Shown: positions 1 through 7,737 of the stretch, piece by piece
Numbering within the stretch: position 1 is the stretch's first letter
Layout of the letters: each line of letters opens with the position of its first letter
NCBI GenBank assembly: GCA_947446815.1
Contig: CANFGT010000010.1
Coordinates: 1-64,000, forward strand
Direction of reading: 5' to 3'
Source: Acidimicrobiaceae bacterium
Lineage (GTDB): Bacteria > Actinomycetota > Acidimicrobiia > Acidimicrobiales > Ilumatobacteraceae
DNA: 64,000 nt
Made by a program: the position numbers and the translations under genes
Notes under the pieces: generated by a model
The model's database searches: none
Told to the model about the DNA's origin: nothing
The model's input: the letters and a program-made list of their open reading frames with translations, nothing else

Positions 1-353
1 CCATCATCACCGAGACGTTCGGTGTCTTCCACCATCACAACGGCATCGCAACCATCGGGAATCGGTGCACCCGTCATGATGCGAATGGCAGTTCCCTCAG
101 ACACTGGCATCTGCGCAACAGCACCTGCCGCGACTTCACCAATGACTCGCAGTTCGACAGGGACATTCATCACGTCAGATGCACGAACGGCATATCCATC
201 TACAGCAGTGTTTGAAAACGGAGGCACTTGCTCTGTGGCGATCACAGGCTCTGCCAACACAAGACCGCGCGCATCTATAAGAGGCAACGACACCACAGGA
301 CCGCGGGCGCAATGTGCAAGCACCAATGCGCGTACCTCTTCTAATGGCGTCAT
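1..353 (-). CDS. moeA: Molybdopterin molybdenumtransferase MoeA, N-terminal part
   Basis: MoeA inserts molybdate into adenylylated molybdopterin in the cytoplasm, the last step of molybdenum cofactor synthesis. I translated the minus strand from the ATG at 351-353. The product starts MTPLEEVRALVLAHC and carries the family signatures PPFSNTAVDGYAVR (about residues 41-54) and IRIMTGAPIPDGCDAVV (about 87-103), followed by a VMVEDTE stretch. These are typical MoeA N-terminal and MPT-binding domain motifs. The gene leaves the window at base 1, so the C-terminal two thirds are not visible. A GGGTGGAAACGG stretch lies just upstream of the start. The neighbour at 423 is divergent. Confidence 0.93.
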   Translation of the reverse strand, partial: MTPLEEVRALVLAHCARGPVVSLPLIDARGLVLAEPVIATEQVPPFSNTAVDGYAVRASDVMNVPVELRVIGEVAAGAVAQMPVSEGTAIRIMTGAPIPDGCDAVVMVEDTERLGDD

Positions 354-422
354 GGGTGGAAACGGTAGCCGTTCTCTCCGCACCCGCCACAGTGAGCGAA
401 TTAGCCCGATAGAACATTGGAT

Positions 423-980
423 ATGGCGAACTATCTCCCACCTTCAGCATCGGGTCATTCCGTGGCGTGGGACATGTGGGACGGCACACCCGGCAGCAAC
501 GTGAACCTGCGCTGGGAGAACGAAGGCTGGACGGCAGAGGTCAACTTGCTGGCCGATGACGCCACCGCCGTGATTCGTTTATCTGCGCAATGGATGGTGC
601 AACAGATGCTGTTGTTCCGTGACATGCCAGAGCCGGACTTATGGCTCGCAACTGATGGTCATGGTCGCTGGGGCGAAATGAACGGTGCGCATCGCACTGA
701 GTTCGACGGTTGCGTCGATATCGACTTTGCAAATACACCGTTCACAAACAGCATTATCACGCATCGTCTGCCATTGCACGTGGGTCACACAGCTGACATT
801 CACGTGATCACCATTGATGTGGAGACACTCGGCGTCGTGAGTGCACCCCATCGCTACACACGCCACGATGAGCACTCGTGGGAGTACACGTCGTTACTCA
901 CTGGCGAACAACACGCCGCGCGCGTTGATGAATTTGGACTTGTTGTGGACGAGCACGGCGCATTCCGCCGCAGTAACTAA
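423..980 (+). CDS. Putative glycolipid-binding family protein
   Basis: This predicted soluble protein of about 185 residues matches the pattern of the putative glycolipid-binding family (PF06475, DUF1089). It has an early RWENEGW segment, a WLATDGHGRW segment, a DGCVDIDFANTPFTN core (about residues 99-113) and an RLPLHVG strand. The biochemical role of the family is poorly known. The ATG at 423 is preferred over an in-frame TTG at 417. There is no signal peptide or membrane segment. The gene converges on galU, with a 1.5 kb AT-rich insert between them. Assignment is by motif memory only. Confidence 0.7.
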   Translation: MANYLPPSASGHSVAWDMWDGTPGSNVNLRWENEGWTAEVNLLADDATAVIRLSAQWMVQQMLLFRDMPEPDLWLATDGHGRWGEMNGAHRTEFDGCVDIDFANTPFTNSIITHRLPLHVGHTADIHVITIDVETLGVVSAPHRYTRHDEHSWEYTSLLTGEQHAARVDEFGLVVDEHGAFRRSN

Positions 981-986
981 CTGTTA

Positions 987-1029
987 TTCAGCCCAAGCGG
1001 TGATGCAGCCAAGTGCTCAGCTCTGGCCC
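987..1029. repeat. Left copy of duplicated galU 3' end (att-like direct repeat)
   Basis: Bases 987-1011 are identical to 2495-2519, and bases 1019-1029 are identical to 2527-2537, with a seven-base divergent stretch between. On the minus strand this copy still reads VGPELSTWLHHRLG-stop, against VGPELRGWLHHRLG-stop at the real galU end. It is therefore a diverged galU 3' terminus left at the far side of the insert. Together with 2495-2537 it brackets the AT-rich gene at 1057-2448. Confidence 0.85.
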
Positions 1030-2494
1030 GACTACTTTTATCGTGTTCATCAAACACTAATTTCCCGAACCATACACCTCGGCATGCACCCATTGACAAC
1101 CAATTGTCCTCGCAATAGTTCGATAAAACTCTTGTTTAGAAAGAATCGTGTTGTAACTACTTGATACGAGAACTATGAGCTGGAACGCGGTAATCAACCA
1201 ACTATAAAAAATTTTGAATGATGCAGGAACAGGTACAGCTGAAGCGAAATCCAGAATCCTCGTAAATTTCTGATTTGAAGCTTGGTCAGCGTCAATAGCA
1301 CTTGCAATTTTTGTTTTTGCAATTGGCAAAATAGTTTCTGGATTAGATTTAAATGTGGATAATTGATCTGACTGGCCAACTTGGGAAACGACCCCCATTT
1401 TCATTCGATTTCCTGTTGTTGATTTCACCATTCCAAGGACAACTTTGTCTAGATCGCTATTGGAGTCAATTCCGGTACTTGGCTTTGGAAAATATGTGTC
1501 TAGCGTCAATTGTGCAATTTGAGAACTAACAATGTTGCTCGCATCTTTGAACGTTCCAGTCCAAACCTCTTTCGAAGCCGTTGAATAACGTTTCTTAAGG
1601 AACGAATCACAAGAAGACCTAAACAAGTACGAGGCATTCCTTGAATCGCATGGTGGCTTTCCACTGCCAGAGATCTGGTTTGCACCTTTTTCCCAGGCGA
1701 CTGACAATTCAGCACCCTTATCTGATTGATAACCCTCGTATTTTATTTCATCAAACCAAGTCGAGGGCAAATTATTTTTTGTAGTAAAAGCTGAACAAGC
1801 ATTGGGATAAGTCAATCGATTCAATTGCGTTACTGAATTCTGAGGTCCAGTTATAGCAATTGCATTCACACAAGGTGACGCAACTAATCCACAAATTGGG
1901 ATTCCGGTCAGACTGAATGTAGACACCCAACCATCCGATTTCTGCCAGAAAGGGAGACCTGTGAGTTGGTTTACAAAAGGCTGTCCGCTATCCAGACATG
2001 CCCAAAGTACTGTGTCGTAAATATATCTTCCTTGAGATTCTCTGCCTGTATTCAACGAGAACGTCCAGGTGCCATCCACATAAGGAAGATTTTTCGGTTT
2101 AGAAATCGGTAAAACTGTCGTCTGCTTCGGAGACAGTCCATTAGAAATAAAATAAGGACCATCGGGCCTCGACTTAACGATGTCAAATCCATTGTTCACG
2201 CAAGAGAGTATTGGCCCTCGACCGATTGGGCGATATCCACTTCCCATGTCAATAGCTTTACTGATGGGCATGCTCAGTCGAATTGGCGGAACCGTCGTGG
2301 TTGTAGTTCGTTTCACAGTTGTTGTCGTTCTTGCAGCCGCCAATAGCTCTTTGGCATCTGCATCAGCTATCACACAAGAAAAAATTGCGACAAGGGTAAA
2401 CGCCAACAAAGTATTCAAAATCCTCTTCATAGAAAAGAACGGTATCATTTTTTTAATTGCCGCAATTCTAAAGAGTTAAATCGGGCATCGGTTG
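1030..2494. mobile_element. AT-rich insert at the 3' end of galU
   Basis: This segment of about 1465 bp lies between two direct copies of the galU 3' end and holds a single gene. It is clearly more AT-rich than the genes on either side. The arrangement is what site-specific integration into a gene 3' end leaves behind: the host gene is regenerated and the displaced 3' tail stays at the other end. No integrase, transposase or terminal inverted repeat is present, so it would be a cargo remnant or a non-autonomous element. A simple segmental duplication with later replacement of the middle is the alternative. Confidence 0.55.
1057..2448 (-). CDS. Secreted protein of unknown function
   Basis: I do not recognise this family. 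The product has a basic start (MKRILNT) and a hydrophobic stretch ending in ADADAKE, so it looks like a Sec signal peptide. A Thr-rich low-complexity linker (TTTTVKRTTTTTVPP, about residues 41-55) follows, and then a long Cys-containing region with scattered pairs such as CGLVASPC and a CDSF segment. These suggest an extracytoplasmic, disulfide-bonded fold. A hydrophobic segment near residues 410-430 may anchor the C-terminus. The translation could also start at the second methionine (MKRI, codon 7). Base composition is AT-rich compared with the neighbours, and the gene is the only cargo between the duplicated galU ends. Confidence 0.7.
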   Translation of the reverse strand: MIPFFSMKRILNTLLAFTLVAIFSCVIADADAKELLAAARTTTTVKRTTTTTVPPIRLSMPISKAIDMGSGYRPIGRGPILSCVNNGFDIVKSRPDGPYFISNGLSPKQTTVLPISKPKNLPYVDGTWTFSLNTGRESQGRYIYDTVLWACLDSGQPFVNQLTGLPFWQKSDGWVSTFSLTGIPICGLVASPCVNAIAITGPQNSVTQLNRLTYPNACSAFTTKNNLPSTWFDEIKYEGYQSDKGAELSVAWEKGANQISGSGKPPCDSRNASYLFRSSCDSFLKKRYSTASKEVWTGTFKDASNIVSSQIAQLTLDTYFPKPSTGIDSNSDLDKVVLGMVKSTTGNRMKMGVVSQVGQSDQLSTFKSNPETILPIAKTKIASAIDADQASNQKFTRILDFASAVPVPASFKIFYSWLITAFQLIVLVSSSYNTILSKQEFYRTIARTIGCQWVHAEVYGSGN

Positions 2495-2537
2495 TTCAGC
2501 CCAAGCGGTGATGCAGCCAGCCGCGAAGCTCTGGCCC
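2495..2537. repeat. Right copy: the native galU 3' end
   Basis: This copy includes the functional galU stop codon (TGA, 2496-2498 on the minus strand) and the last codons. It pairs with 987-1029 as a direct repeat, with 25 identical bases, 7 divergent bases and 11 identical bases. Confidence 0.85.
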
Positions 2538-3362
2538 CACATCATTGCGACGCAATGCGATGTCAATCACAGCAGTGAGCCAACCAAAAGGTGTTCCAGT
2601 GTCGTATCGCTCTGTTGTAGTGAGATGCCCAAGAACCGGTGTGTGCTTTGATTGCGACAACAAGGCATCTGTGAGTTGGAACTCGCCATTAGGTGCAGGC
2701 TTCAGATTCGCTAACTCTTCAAACATCTGTGCATTCAATACGTAGCGCCCGAGGATGATGAGATCGCTCGGCGCATCTTCCTTCTTTGGCTTTTCCACTA
2801 CATCGGTGATTTCAAACGGGCCATCTGCTGATGCACCTGGCGCAACACTGACAACTCCGTAAGCGGATACTTCATCCATCGGCACGCGCTTTAACTCAAT
2901 CGCGCTACTGCCCGTTGCATCACTGGAATCAATCAGCAACTTCAAGATGCTGGAGTCGCCACGCAATTCATCAGGCAACAACACTGCGAAGGATTCATCG
3001 CCCACCAGTTCTTGTGCGCAACCAATGGCATGCCCAAGACCCCGAGGATTGTCTTGATACGTGATGCTCACGCGAACGTCAGTGCCAATACGAGAGATGC
3101 GGTCTGCAGTGTCGTCACGTCCAAGATCGCGCAACTTCGACACCACGGCGGGGTCGGGCGTCACGTAATTCTCAAGGCCTGGCTTTGCGCGGCTAGAGAC
3201 CAAAACAATGTGGTCAATGCCAGCGTCAATGGCCTCATCCATCACCAGCTGAAGGGCCGGCACATCAAAGATGGGCAGCAGTTCCTTCGGCACAGCCTTC
3301 GTGATGGGGTAAAAACGGGTGCCAAGACCGGCAGCGGGGATAACAGCGGTACGGGCTTTCAT
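2496..3362 (-). CDS. galU: UTP--glucose-1-phosphate uridylyltransferase
   Basis: This enzyme makes UDP-glucose from UTP and glucose-1-phosphate for cell-envelope sugars and galactose metabolism. The 288-aa product begins with the nucleotidyltransferase P-loop AAGLGTRFYPITKAVPKE (about residues 11-28). It also has the GLGHAIGCAQ segment, the ELRGD region near residue 132 and the VEKPKKEDAPSD segment after it. The length is normal for bacterial GalU. The start MKARTAVIPAAG is clear. The last 14 codons are duplicated 1.5 kb downstream (987-1029). The galT-galK genes of this window, at 56-58 kb, would use its product indirectly. Confidence 0.95.
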   Translation of the reverse strand: MKARTAVIPAAGLGTRFYPITKAVPKELLPIFDVPALQLVMDEAIDAGIDHIVLVSSRAKPGLENYVTPDPAVVSKLRDLGRDDTADRISRIGTDVRVSITYQDNPRGLGHAIGCAQELVGDESFAVLLPDELRGDSSILKLLIDSSDATGSSAIELKRVPMDEVSAYGVVSVAPGASADGPFEITDVVEKPKKEDAPSDLIILGRYVLNAQMFEELANLKPAPNGEFQLTDALLSQSKHTPVLGHLTTTERYDTGTPFGWLTAVIDIALRRNDVGPELRGWLHHRLG

Positions 3363-3429
3363 GTATTCCCAAACTAGTCAGATACCATTTGTTGCCCAGC
3401 GAACCTGAGTGTCCTAACCGGAGAAATCG

Positions 3430-3720
3430 ATGCCCACCTACGTGTACAAGTTTGTCGAGACAGGCGAAACCATTGAGGTCCAGCAAGAATTCTCCGACGA
3501 CTCACTCACCGAGGCCATGCACCCCGTTGACTGCACCATGCGCCCTGTGAAGAAGGTCTTCCTGCCCGTGGGCATCACTTTCAAGGGTGGCGGCTTCTAC
3601 AAGACCGACAGCGGAAAGTCCGGCAGCATCCCTACCGGCGGATCTTCTGACTCTTCAAGCTCAGCCAGCTCCTCCTCGGACTCCTCCAGCAGCAGTACCG
3701 CTTCCACGTCGGCCGACTAA
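3430..3720 (+). CDS. FmdB-family protein with a degenerate zinc ribbon
   Basis: The product starts MPTYVYKF and carries the family signature FKGGGFYKTD (about residues 52-61). It ends in a Ser-rich tail from about residue 65, as FmdB-type small zinc-ribbon proteins do. FmdB relatives normally begin MPTYEY-x-C-x2-CG and have a second C-x2-C pair. Here the first pair reads FVETG and only one cysteine (Cys35) is left in the whole protein, so zinc binding through four cysteines is not possible. A good SD (GGAGAA) lies 4 bases before the ATG. It is divergent from galU. The role is unknown; older annotations call these 'regulatory proteins'. Confidence 0.8.
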   Translation: MPTYVYKFVETGETIEVQQEFSDDSLTEAMHPVDCTMRPVKKVFLPVGITFKGGGFYKTDSGKSGSIPTGGSSDSSSSASSSSDSSSSSTASTSAD

Positions 3721-3773
3721 GCCCGCCATCGCCGCTCACGCACGGCACACATGGCCCCGTCAAAAGGGAGTCC

Positions 3774-4394
3774 ATGAAATCACTTGCACCATTTCTTCGT
3801 GCTGCGGCCACTCAGTTCACATCACTCGTCAACGGCACAATCTCCGCGTTGCAAGTGAAGCGCCAAGTTCAAGTCGTCGCCGCTGTTCTGATGTCGCTGT
3901 TCATCACACTCTTGGTTTCACACGCAGTGCATTCCACAAGAAGCAAGCAGGAACAATGGTCATCACTTCGCCGGGTACTTGTCGCATCCAAACTCATCGC
4001 TGCAGGTGAGGAATTCACCGAAATGAACACGGAACTTGTTGATGTACCGCTCGCCGTTCTTCCCGCAGATGCCCTGGTCGCTGTTCGACCTGGCGACACT
4101 GCACGCATTGCACTGCAGCCACACACCGCCATCACCTCCGCCATGGCCGTCCCAGCAAAAGAGTCCGTCCGCATCCCCGATGGTTGGCGCGTGGTTGCAC
4201 TACCGAACGACATGCCTTCTCCCCCTCTCGTTCTCAACGATGCCGTTGATGTTGTGGCGGGTGAATCAGTGATTGCCGCCGGCGTCATTGTTGCGTCGCT
4301 GAATCCGCTCACGATTGCTGTTCCCGCAGAGGCAGCACCTTCCGTCGCTTCCGTTGTTCACATGGGCGAGGCATCGTTGGTGGCGACCCGTTAA
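3774..4394 (+). CDS. SAF-domain membrane protein (CpaB/RcpC-like)
   Basis: The 206-aa product has one membrane segment at about residues 36-52 (VVAAVLMSLFITLLVSH). An extracytoplasmic SAF domain follows, with VLVASKLIAAGEEFTEMNTE at about residues 68-87 and then a GDTARIALQPHTAI segment. SAF domains occur in Flp-pilus CpaB/RcpC proteins and in antifreeze- or sialate-synthase-type folds. No pilus genes are near, so a pilus role cannot be claimed. AGGGAG just upstream of the ATG is a strong SD. The gene is 53 bp downstream of the FmdB-like gene in the same direction. Confidence 0.75.
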   Translation: MKSLAPFLRAAATQFTSLVNGTISALQVKRQVQVVAAVLMSLFITLLVSHAVHSTRSKQEQWSSLRRVLVASKLIAAGEEFTEMNTELVDVPLAVLPADALVAVRPGDTARIALQPHTAITSAMAVPAKESVRIPDGWRVVALPNDMPSPPLVLNDAVDVVAGESVIAAGVIVASLNPLTIAVPAEAAPSVASVVHMGEASLVATR

Positions 4395-4464
4395 CAATTC
4401 CGCGCTTCCAGGGTCCCTCGTTCTCGGGGTATTCTTCGGCATCGTCAATTGAGGGGGGAATCTC

Positions 4465-5682
4465 ATGGCTTACGGGGCAGATGATCGTTTGGACACACCA
4501 CCAGTGACCGACTGGGTCAATGACTGGGACTGGTTGGACGATGGTTGGGGCGAGAACGCCATCAACATTTGGAACGACGTACGCGAGCAGTGCCCCATTG
4601 GTTCTACCGAGCGTTATGGACGCGCGTTCATGCCCGTCACGATGGATGCAGTGCGCGACATCGCGAACAACACTGAGGACTTCAGCTCCATTTGGGTGAA
4701 CGTTGCTCGTCCCGATGCGCCTCGTGCAGCAGCACCACCCATCACCAGCGATCCACCCGACCACCATGGCCACCGACGTCTCATTCTTCCCGCGTTTAAT
4801 CCGAAGGCAGTGGCAAATGTGGAGCAAGAGTTGCGCGAATACTGTCGCAAGCTCATCCGCGAACTTGACGGCATGGATGCAACTGATGCTGCGCTGCACT
4901 ACACGCAACACATTCCGGTGCATGGCATTTGCATCCTCACTGGCTTACCAGAAGGTGATGCTGATCTCTTCCGCGATTGGATCTACAAGACGTTCCAACT
5001 TGCACCGAAGGACAACACCATTCGCCTTCAAGTTCTCACGGAGATGTCGCAATACATCGATGGGTTACTCAAGGACCGTTTGCAGAATCCAAAAGATGAT
5101 TTGCTCACCACAATCGCCAATGCGCAAATCGACGGCGTTGATGTTGATTGGGGCATCAAGATCGGATACGTGCGTTTGCAGATTGTTGCCGGCATCGACA
5201 CCACATGGAGTGCCATCGGTTCAGGTATCTGGCACTTCGCACAGCACAACGATGAAGTGCAGCGCTTGATTGCCGTTGAGAACGACCACATGTTGTGGCA
5301 AACCGCAAACGAAGAAGTGTTGCGCTACTACGCACCAGTGACGATGGCTCGCAAAGTCATTAACGACGTGACAGTGCAGGGTTGCCCCATGCACGTGGGC
5401 GACCAAACGTTGGTCACATTCCCTGCAGCCAACCACGACCCTGCAGCGTTTGAAGATGCGCACATCTTCAAACTGGATCGCGAGAACAACCGCCATGTTG
5501 CGTTTGGTTTGGGCATTCACCGTTGCGCAGGCTCCAACCTTGCGCGACTTGAAATGCTCGTCGCATTCCAGGAATGGCTTCGAGCCTTCCCGAACTACAG
5601 CCTTGACCCTGCGAAGAAGACAACCTGGGCAAACGGTCAGGTGCGAGGACCGCGCCAGATCCCAGTTCTGCTGAACCGCTAA
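4465..5682 (+). CDS. Cytochrome P450
   Basis: This is a 405-aa soluble bacterial P450, predicted to oxygenate a small hydrophobic substrate using external redox partners. The I-helix AGIDTT is at residues 242-247, the K-helix ExxR is E284-R287, and the haem loop FGLGIHRCAG is at 347-356 with the thiolate Cys354. The N-terminal SDPPDHHGHRRLI segment (96-107) is the usual C-helix region. The length is typical. No ferredoxin or reductase gene is adjacent, so the substrate is unknown. A GGGGGG tract lies just before the ATG. The stop codon abuts that of the convergent PHP gene with no gap. Confidence 0.93.
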   Translation: MAYGADDRLDTPPVTDWVNDWDWLDDGWGENAINIWNDVREQCPIGSTERYGRAFMPVTMDAVRDIANNTEDFSSIWVNVARPDAPRAAAPPITSDPPDHHGHRRLILPAFNPKAVANVEQELREYCRKLIRELDGMDATDAALHYTQHIPVHGICILTGLPEGDADLFRDWIYKTFQLAPKDNTIRLQVLTEMSQYIDGLLKDRLQNPKDDLLTTIANAQIDGVDVDWGIKIGYVRLQIVAGIDTTWSAIGSGIWHFAQHNDEVQRLIAVENDHMLWQTANEEVLRYYAPVTMARKVINDVTVQGCPMHVGDQTLVTFPAANHDPAAFEDAHIFKLDRENNRHVAFGLGIHRCAGSNLARLEMLVAFQEWLRAFPNYSLDPAKKTTWANGQVRGPRQIPVLLNR

Positions 5683-6405
5683 CTAGTAATCGTCAACAAC
5701 GCTCGGCACAATGCGTGCGCTCCATGGGCGCGCCTTGTCCCAGTGATGGCCCACCACTTCGCCATCACGCAACTTCGCTAAGAAGTCCTGTGGCCCGTCA
5801 AAGTCAGGCATCTGCATGTAGGCACTGCCTAATGCGTGCGGCACATGCGCATCACTGCCACTGCCCAACGCAAGGTTGTGCTCAGTGCCGAAGGCAACAG
5901 CTCGCTTATTCAACGACTGCAACGAGGTTTTTCCATTGTGCGCTTCAATCGCATCAACCAAACCCATCTCGGTGATCTGGACCAATGATTCTTCGGTGAG
6001 GTTGCGCCGCATGGGGTCAAACGGATGTGGGATGTACACAAGTCCGCCTTGTGCACGGATCTGTTGTGCCGTGTCAGCAGCCGATGCGCCGTAGGAAATT
6101 TTCTGCGTCATAAACAAACCGATGATTTCACCGGTGTGTGTGCGCACTTCTTCGCCGACGATGACGCGGCACACATCTTGGAGAGCTTTTTCCAAGCGCA
6201 CAGCACCATCAATGGCGTTGTGGTCAGTCACGCACAGCACATCAATGCCAGCTTCCACCACCGACTCGATGATTTCATCAAGCGTCGTTGTGGAGTCGCC
6301 AGAGAACATGGTGTGGCTATGCATGTCCACGCGAACAAAACCCGCCGGGCACGGTTGTGCCAAGTGTGGGTGACGTTCAATTGCAGCAAGTGCTGCGGCG
6401 GCCAT
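5683..6405 (-). CDS. PHP-domain metal-dependent phosphoesterase
   Basis: The 240-aa product has the PHP-domain metal-ligand series: DMHSHTMFSGD (about residues 27-37), VTDHNA (about 58-63), an EEVRTH segment, EAHNGK and GSDAHVPHALG. Related stand-alone PHP proteins hydrolyse phosphomonoesters or nucleotide 3',5'-bisphosphates. The exact substrate cannot be read from the sequence. It is probably cytoplasmic. The gene follows pmbA at a spacing of 6 bp in the same direction, so it is likely the last gene of a tldD-pmbA-PHP operon. Confidence 0.85.
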   Translation of the reverse strand: MAAAALAAIERHPHLAQPCPAGFVRVDMHSHTMFSGDSTTTLDEIIESVVEAGIDVLCVTDHNAIDGAVRLEKALQDVCRVIVGEEVRTHTGEIIGLFMTQKISYGASAADTAQQIRAQGGLVYIPHPFDPMRRNLTEESLVQITEMGLVDAIEAHNGKTSLQSLNKRAVAFGTEHNLALGSGSDAHVPHALGSAYMQMPDFDGPQDFLAKLRDGEVVGHHWDKARPWSARIVPSVVDDY

Positions 6406-6411
6406 GACGCG

Positions 6412-7737
6412 TTACGCCCCGCTCATGGTGACACCAGAGATCACCAAGGAAAGCCCAGCCGCACGCGATGGCAACCAATCAACGTCGCCGCCAACAGCCT
6501 GTACATCAAGCAACATGCGTTGCAATGTGGAAGCAATGGTGAACTCGCGAATCGGTTCAGCGGTCTTGCCATTGCGAATAACAAGGCCCGATGCTCCAGT
6601 AGAGAAGTCACCTGACACAGGATTCACACCACTGTGTAAACCTTGCACACTGTCGATGAGAACACCGTCGTCGATGCCGGCGATGAGCTCTTCTTGTGTC
6701 TTCGTGCCTGGCACTAACTGCAACGCCAAGCAGCCGCCTGAGTTTCCGGTGCTCTTCGTGTTCGCACGACGTGCGCTGTATGCATCGTGCACGAACATCT
6801 GCAACACGCCGTCTTGAATGAGCACGTTGCGGCGAGTGGCAAGACCATCACCATCGGTCTCGCATGCGCTGTAGGCACGAGAGTCGGTGGGGTCATCAAT
6901 CAGAGTGATAAGTGGTGATGCAACTTTTTCACCCAAACGATCGGCAAAAATACTGCGACCCTTCACCACGTTCTCGCCCACCAGCGTTCCGCTAATGATG
7001 CCGAGGAACTGTGCGGTGACCATTGGGTCAAGAACAACAGTCGTTACGCGACTTGCTGGCTTTACAGCGCCCAACAACCGTGTGGCGCGTTCTGCGGCTT
7101 TCTGTGCAGCAGCGGGGAGATCAAATTTGTCGGGGCTATCGCCCAATGCATAGGCCCAGCCCGTTTGAGTTTCACCATTGTCGTCCACCAACACACTGAC
7201 GGTGGCATAACAACTGTTAGAACGACTACTGCTGCGAATACCCAAAGACGTTGCAGAAGCTTCCTCGGTCGCGCCGTCGGCGTAGTCGGCTTCGTCAATA
7301 CGCAAACGAGGATCTTGCGCCAAGACCAACCGCTCAAGATCTTTGGCAATCTCAATCTTTTTATCTGTAGGGAATGCAGCGAGAGAATTGTCCCACAACT
7401 TCTGTTCCACAATCTCGACACCATCGGGTTCTGCCAGACCAGCGAATTCATCAATACTGCCGAAGGATGCATTCTCGCGAGCTTCGGCAAGCACCTCACG
7501 CCACGATGCTTCGTCAAACATGCGTGCCGATGAAGAACCAGTGCGCCCATCTTGAATCACAGTGATGCCCAAGCTCTGGCTTTGTGCAGAAACAAAGTGC
7601 TCCACTTCGCCATTGCGTACACGCACATCAGTTTCAGTACTGCGAGTCACAGAGGCAGCAATCTGCTCACCATCACGTACTTCAGCAACAATCGCATCGG
7701 CAATCGCTTGCAAGTCATCAACTGTGTGGCGACTCAT
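6412..7737 (-). CDS. pmbA: TldE/PmbA-type metalloprotease subunit
   Basis: PmbA (TldE) is the non-catalytic partner of TldD in a heteromeric metalloprotease that degrades unfolded peptides and trims certain RiPP precursors. The 441-aa product has the family layout: an N-terminal VRNGEVEHFVSAQSQ strand, a central VLDPMVTAQFLGIISGTL helix, and C-terminal LQLVPGTKTQEELI and SGDFSTGASGLVI motifs. It lacks the HExxxH motif, as expected for this subunit. Its start codon overlaps the tldD stop by four bases (ATGA), so the two are translationally coupled. Confidence 0.93.
   Translation of the reverse strand: MSRHTVDDLQAIADAIVAEVRDGEQIAASVTRSTETDVRVRNGEVEHFVSAQSQSLGITVIQDGRTGSSSARMFDEASWREVLAEARENASFGSIDEFAGLAEPDGVEIVEQKLWDNSLAAFPTDKKIEIAKDLERLVLAQDPRLRIDEADYADGATEEASATSLGIRSSSRSNSCYATVSVLVDDNGETQTGWAYALGDSPDKFDLPAAAQKAAERATRLLGAVKPASRVTTVVLDPMVTAQFLGIISGTLVGENVVKGRSIFADRLGEKVASPLITLIDDPTDSRAYSACETDGDGLATRRNVLIQDGVLQMFVHDAYSARRANTKSTGNSGGCLALQLVPGTKTQEELIAGIDDGVLIDSVQGLHSGVNPVSGDFSTGASGLVIRNGKTAEPIREFTIASTLQRMLLDVQAVGGDVDWLPSRAAGLSLVISGVTMSGA

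Noticed and set aside
1030-2494. Insertion sequence at galU
   Set aside because: No transposase and no terminal inverted repeats; the only gene is a secreted protein of unknown function.
4309-4923. Minus-strand 204-codon frame opposite the P450 start
   Set aside because: It is antisense to clear P450 and SAF genes and has no recognisable features.
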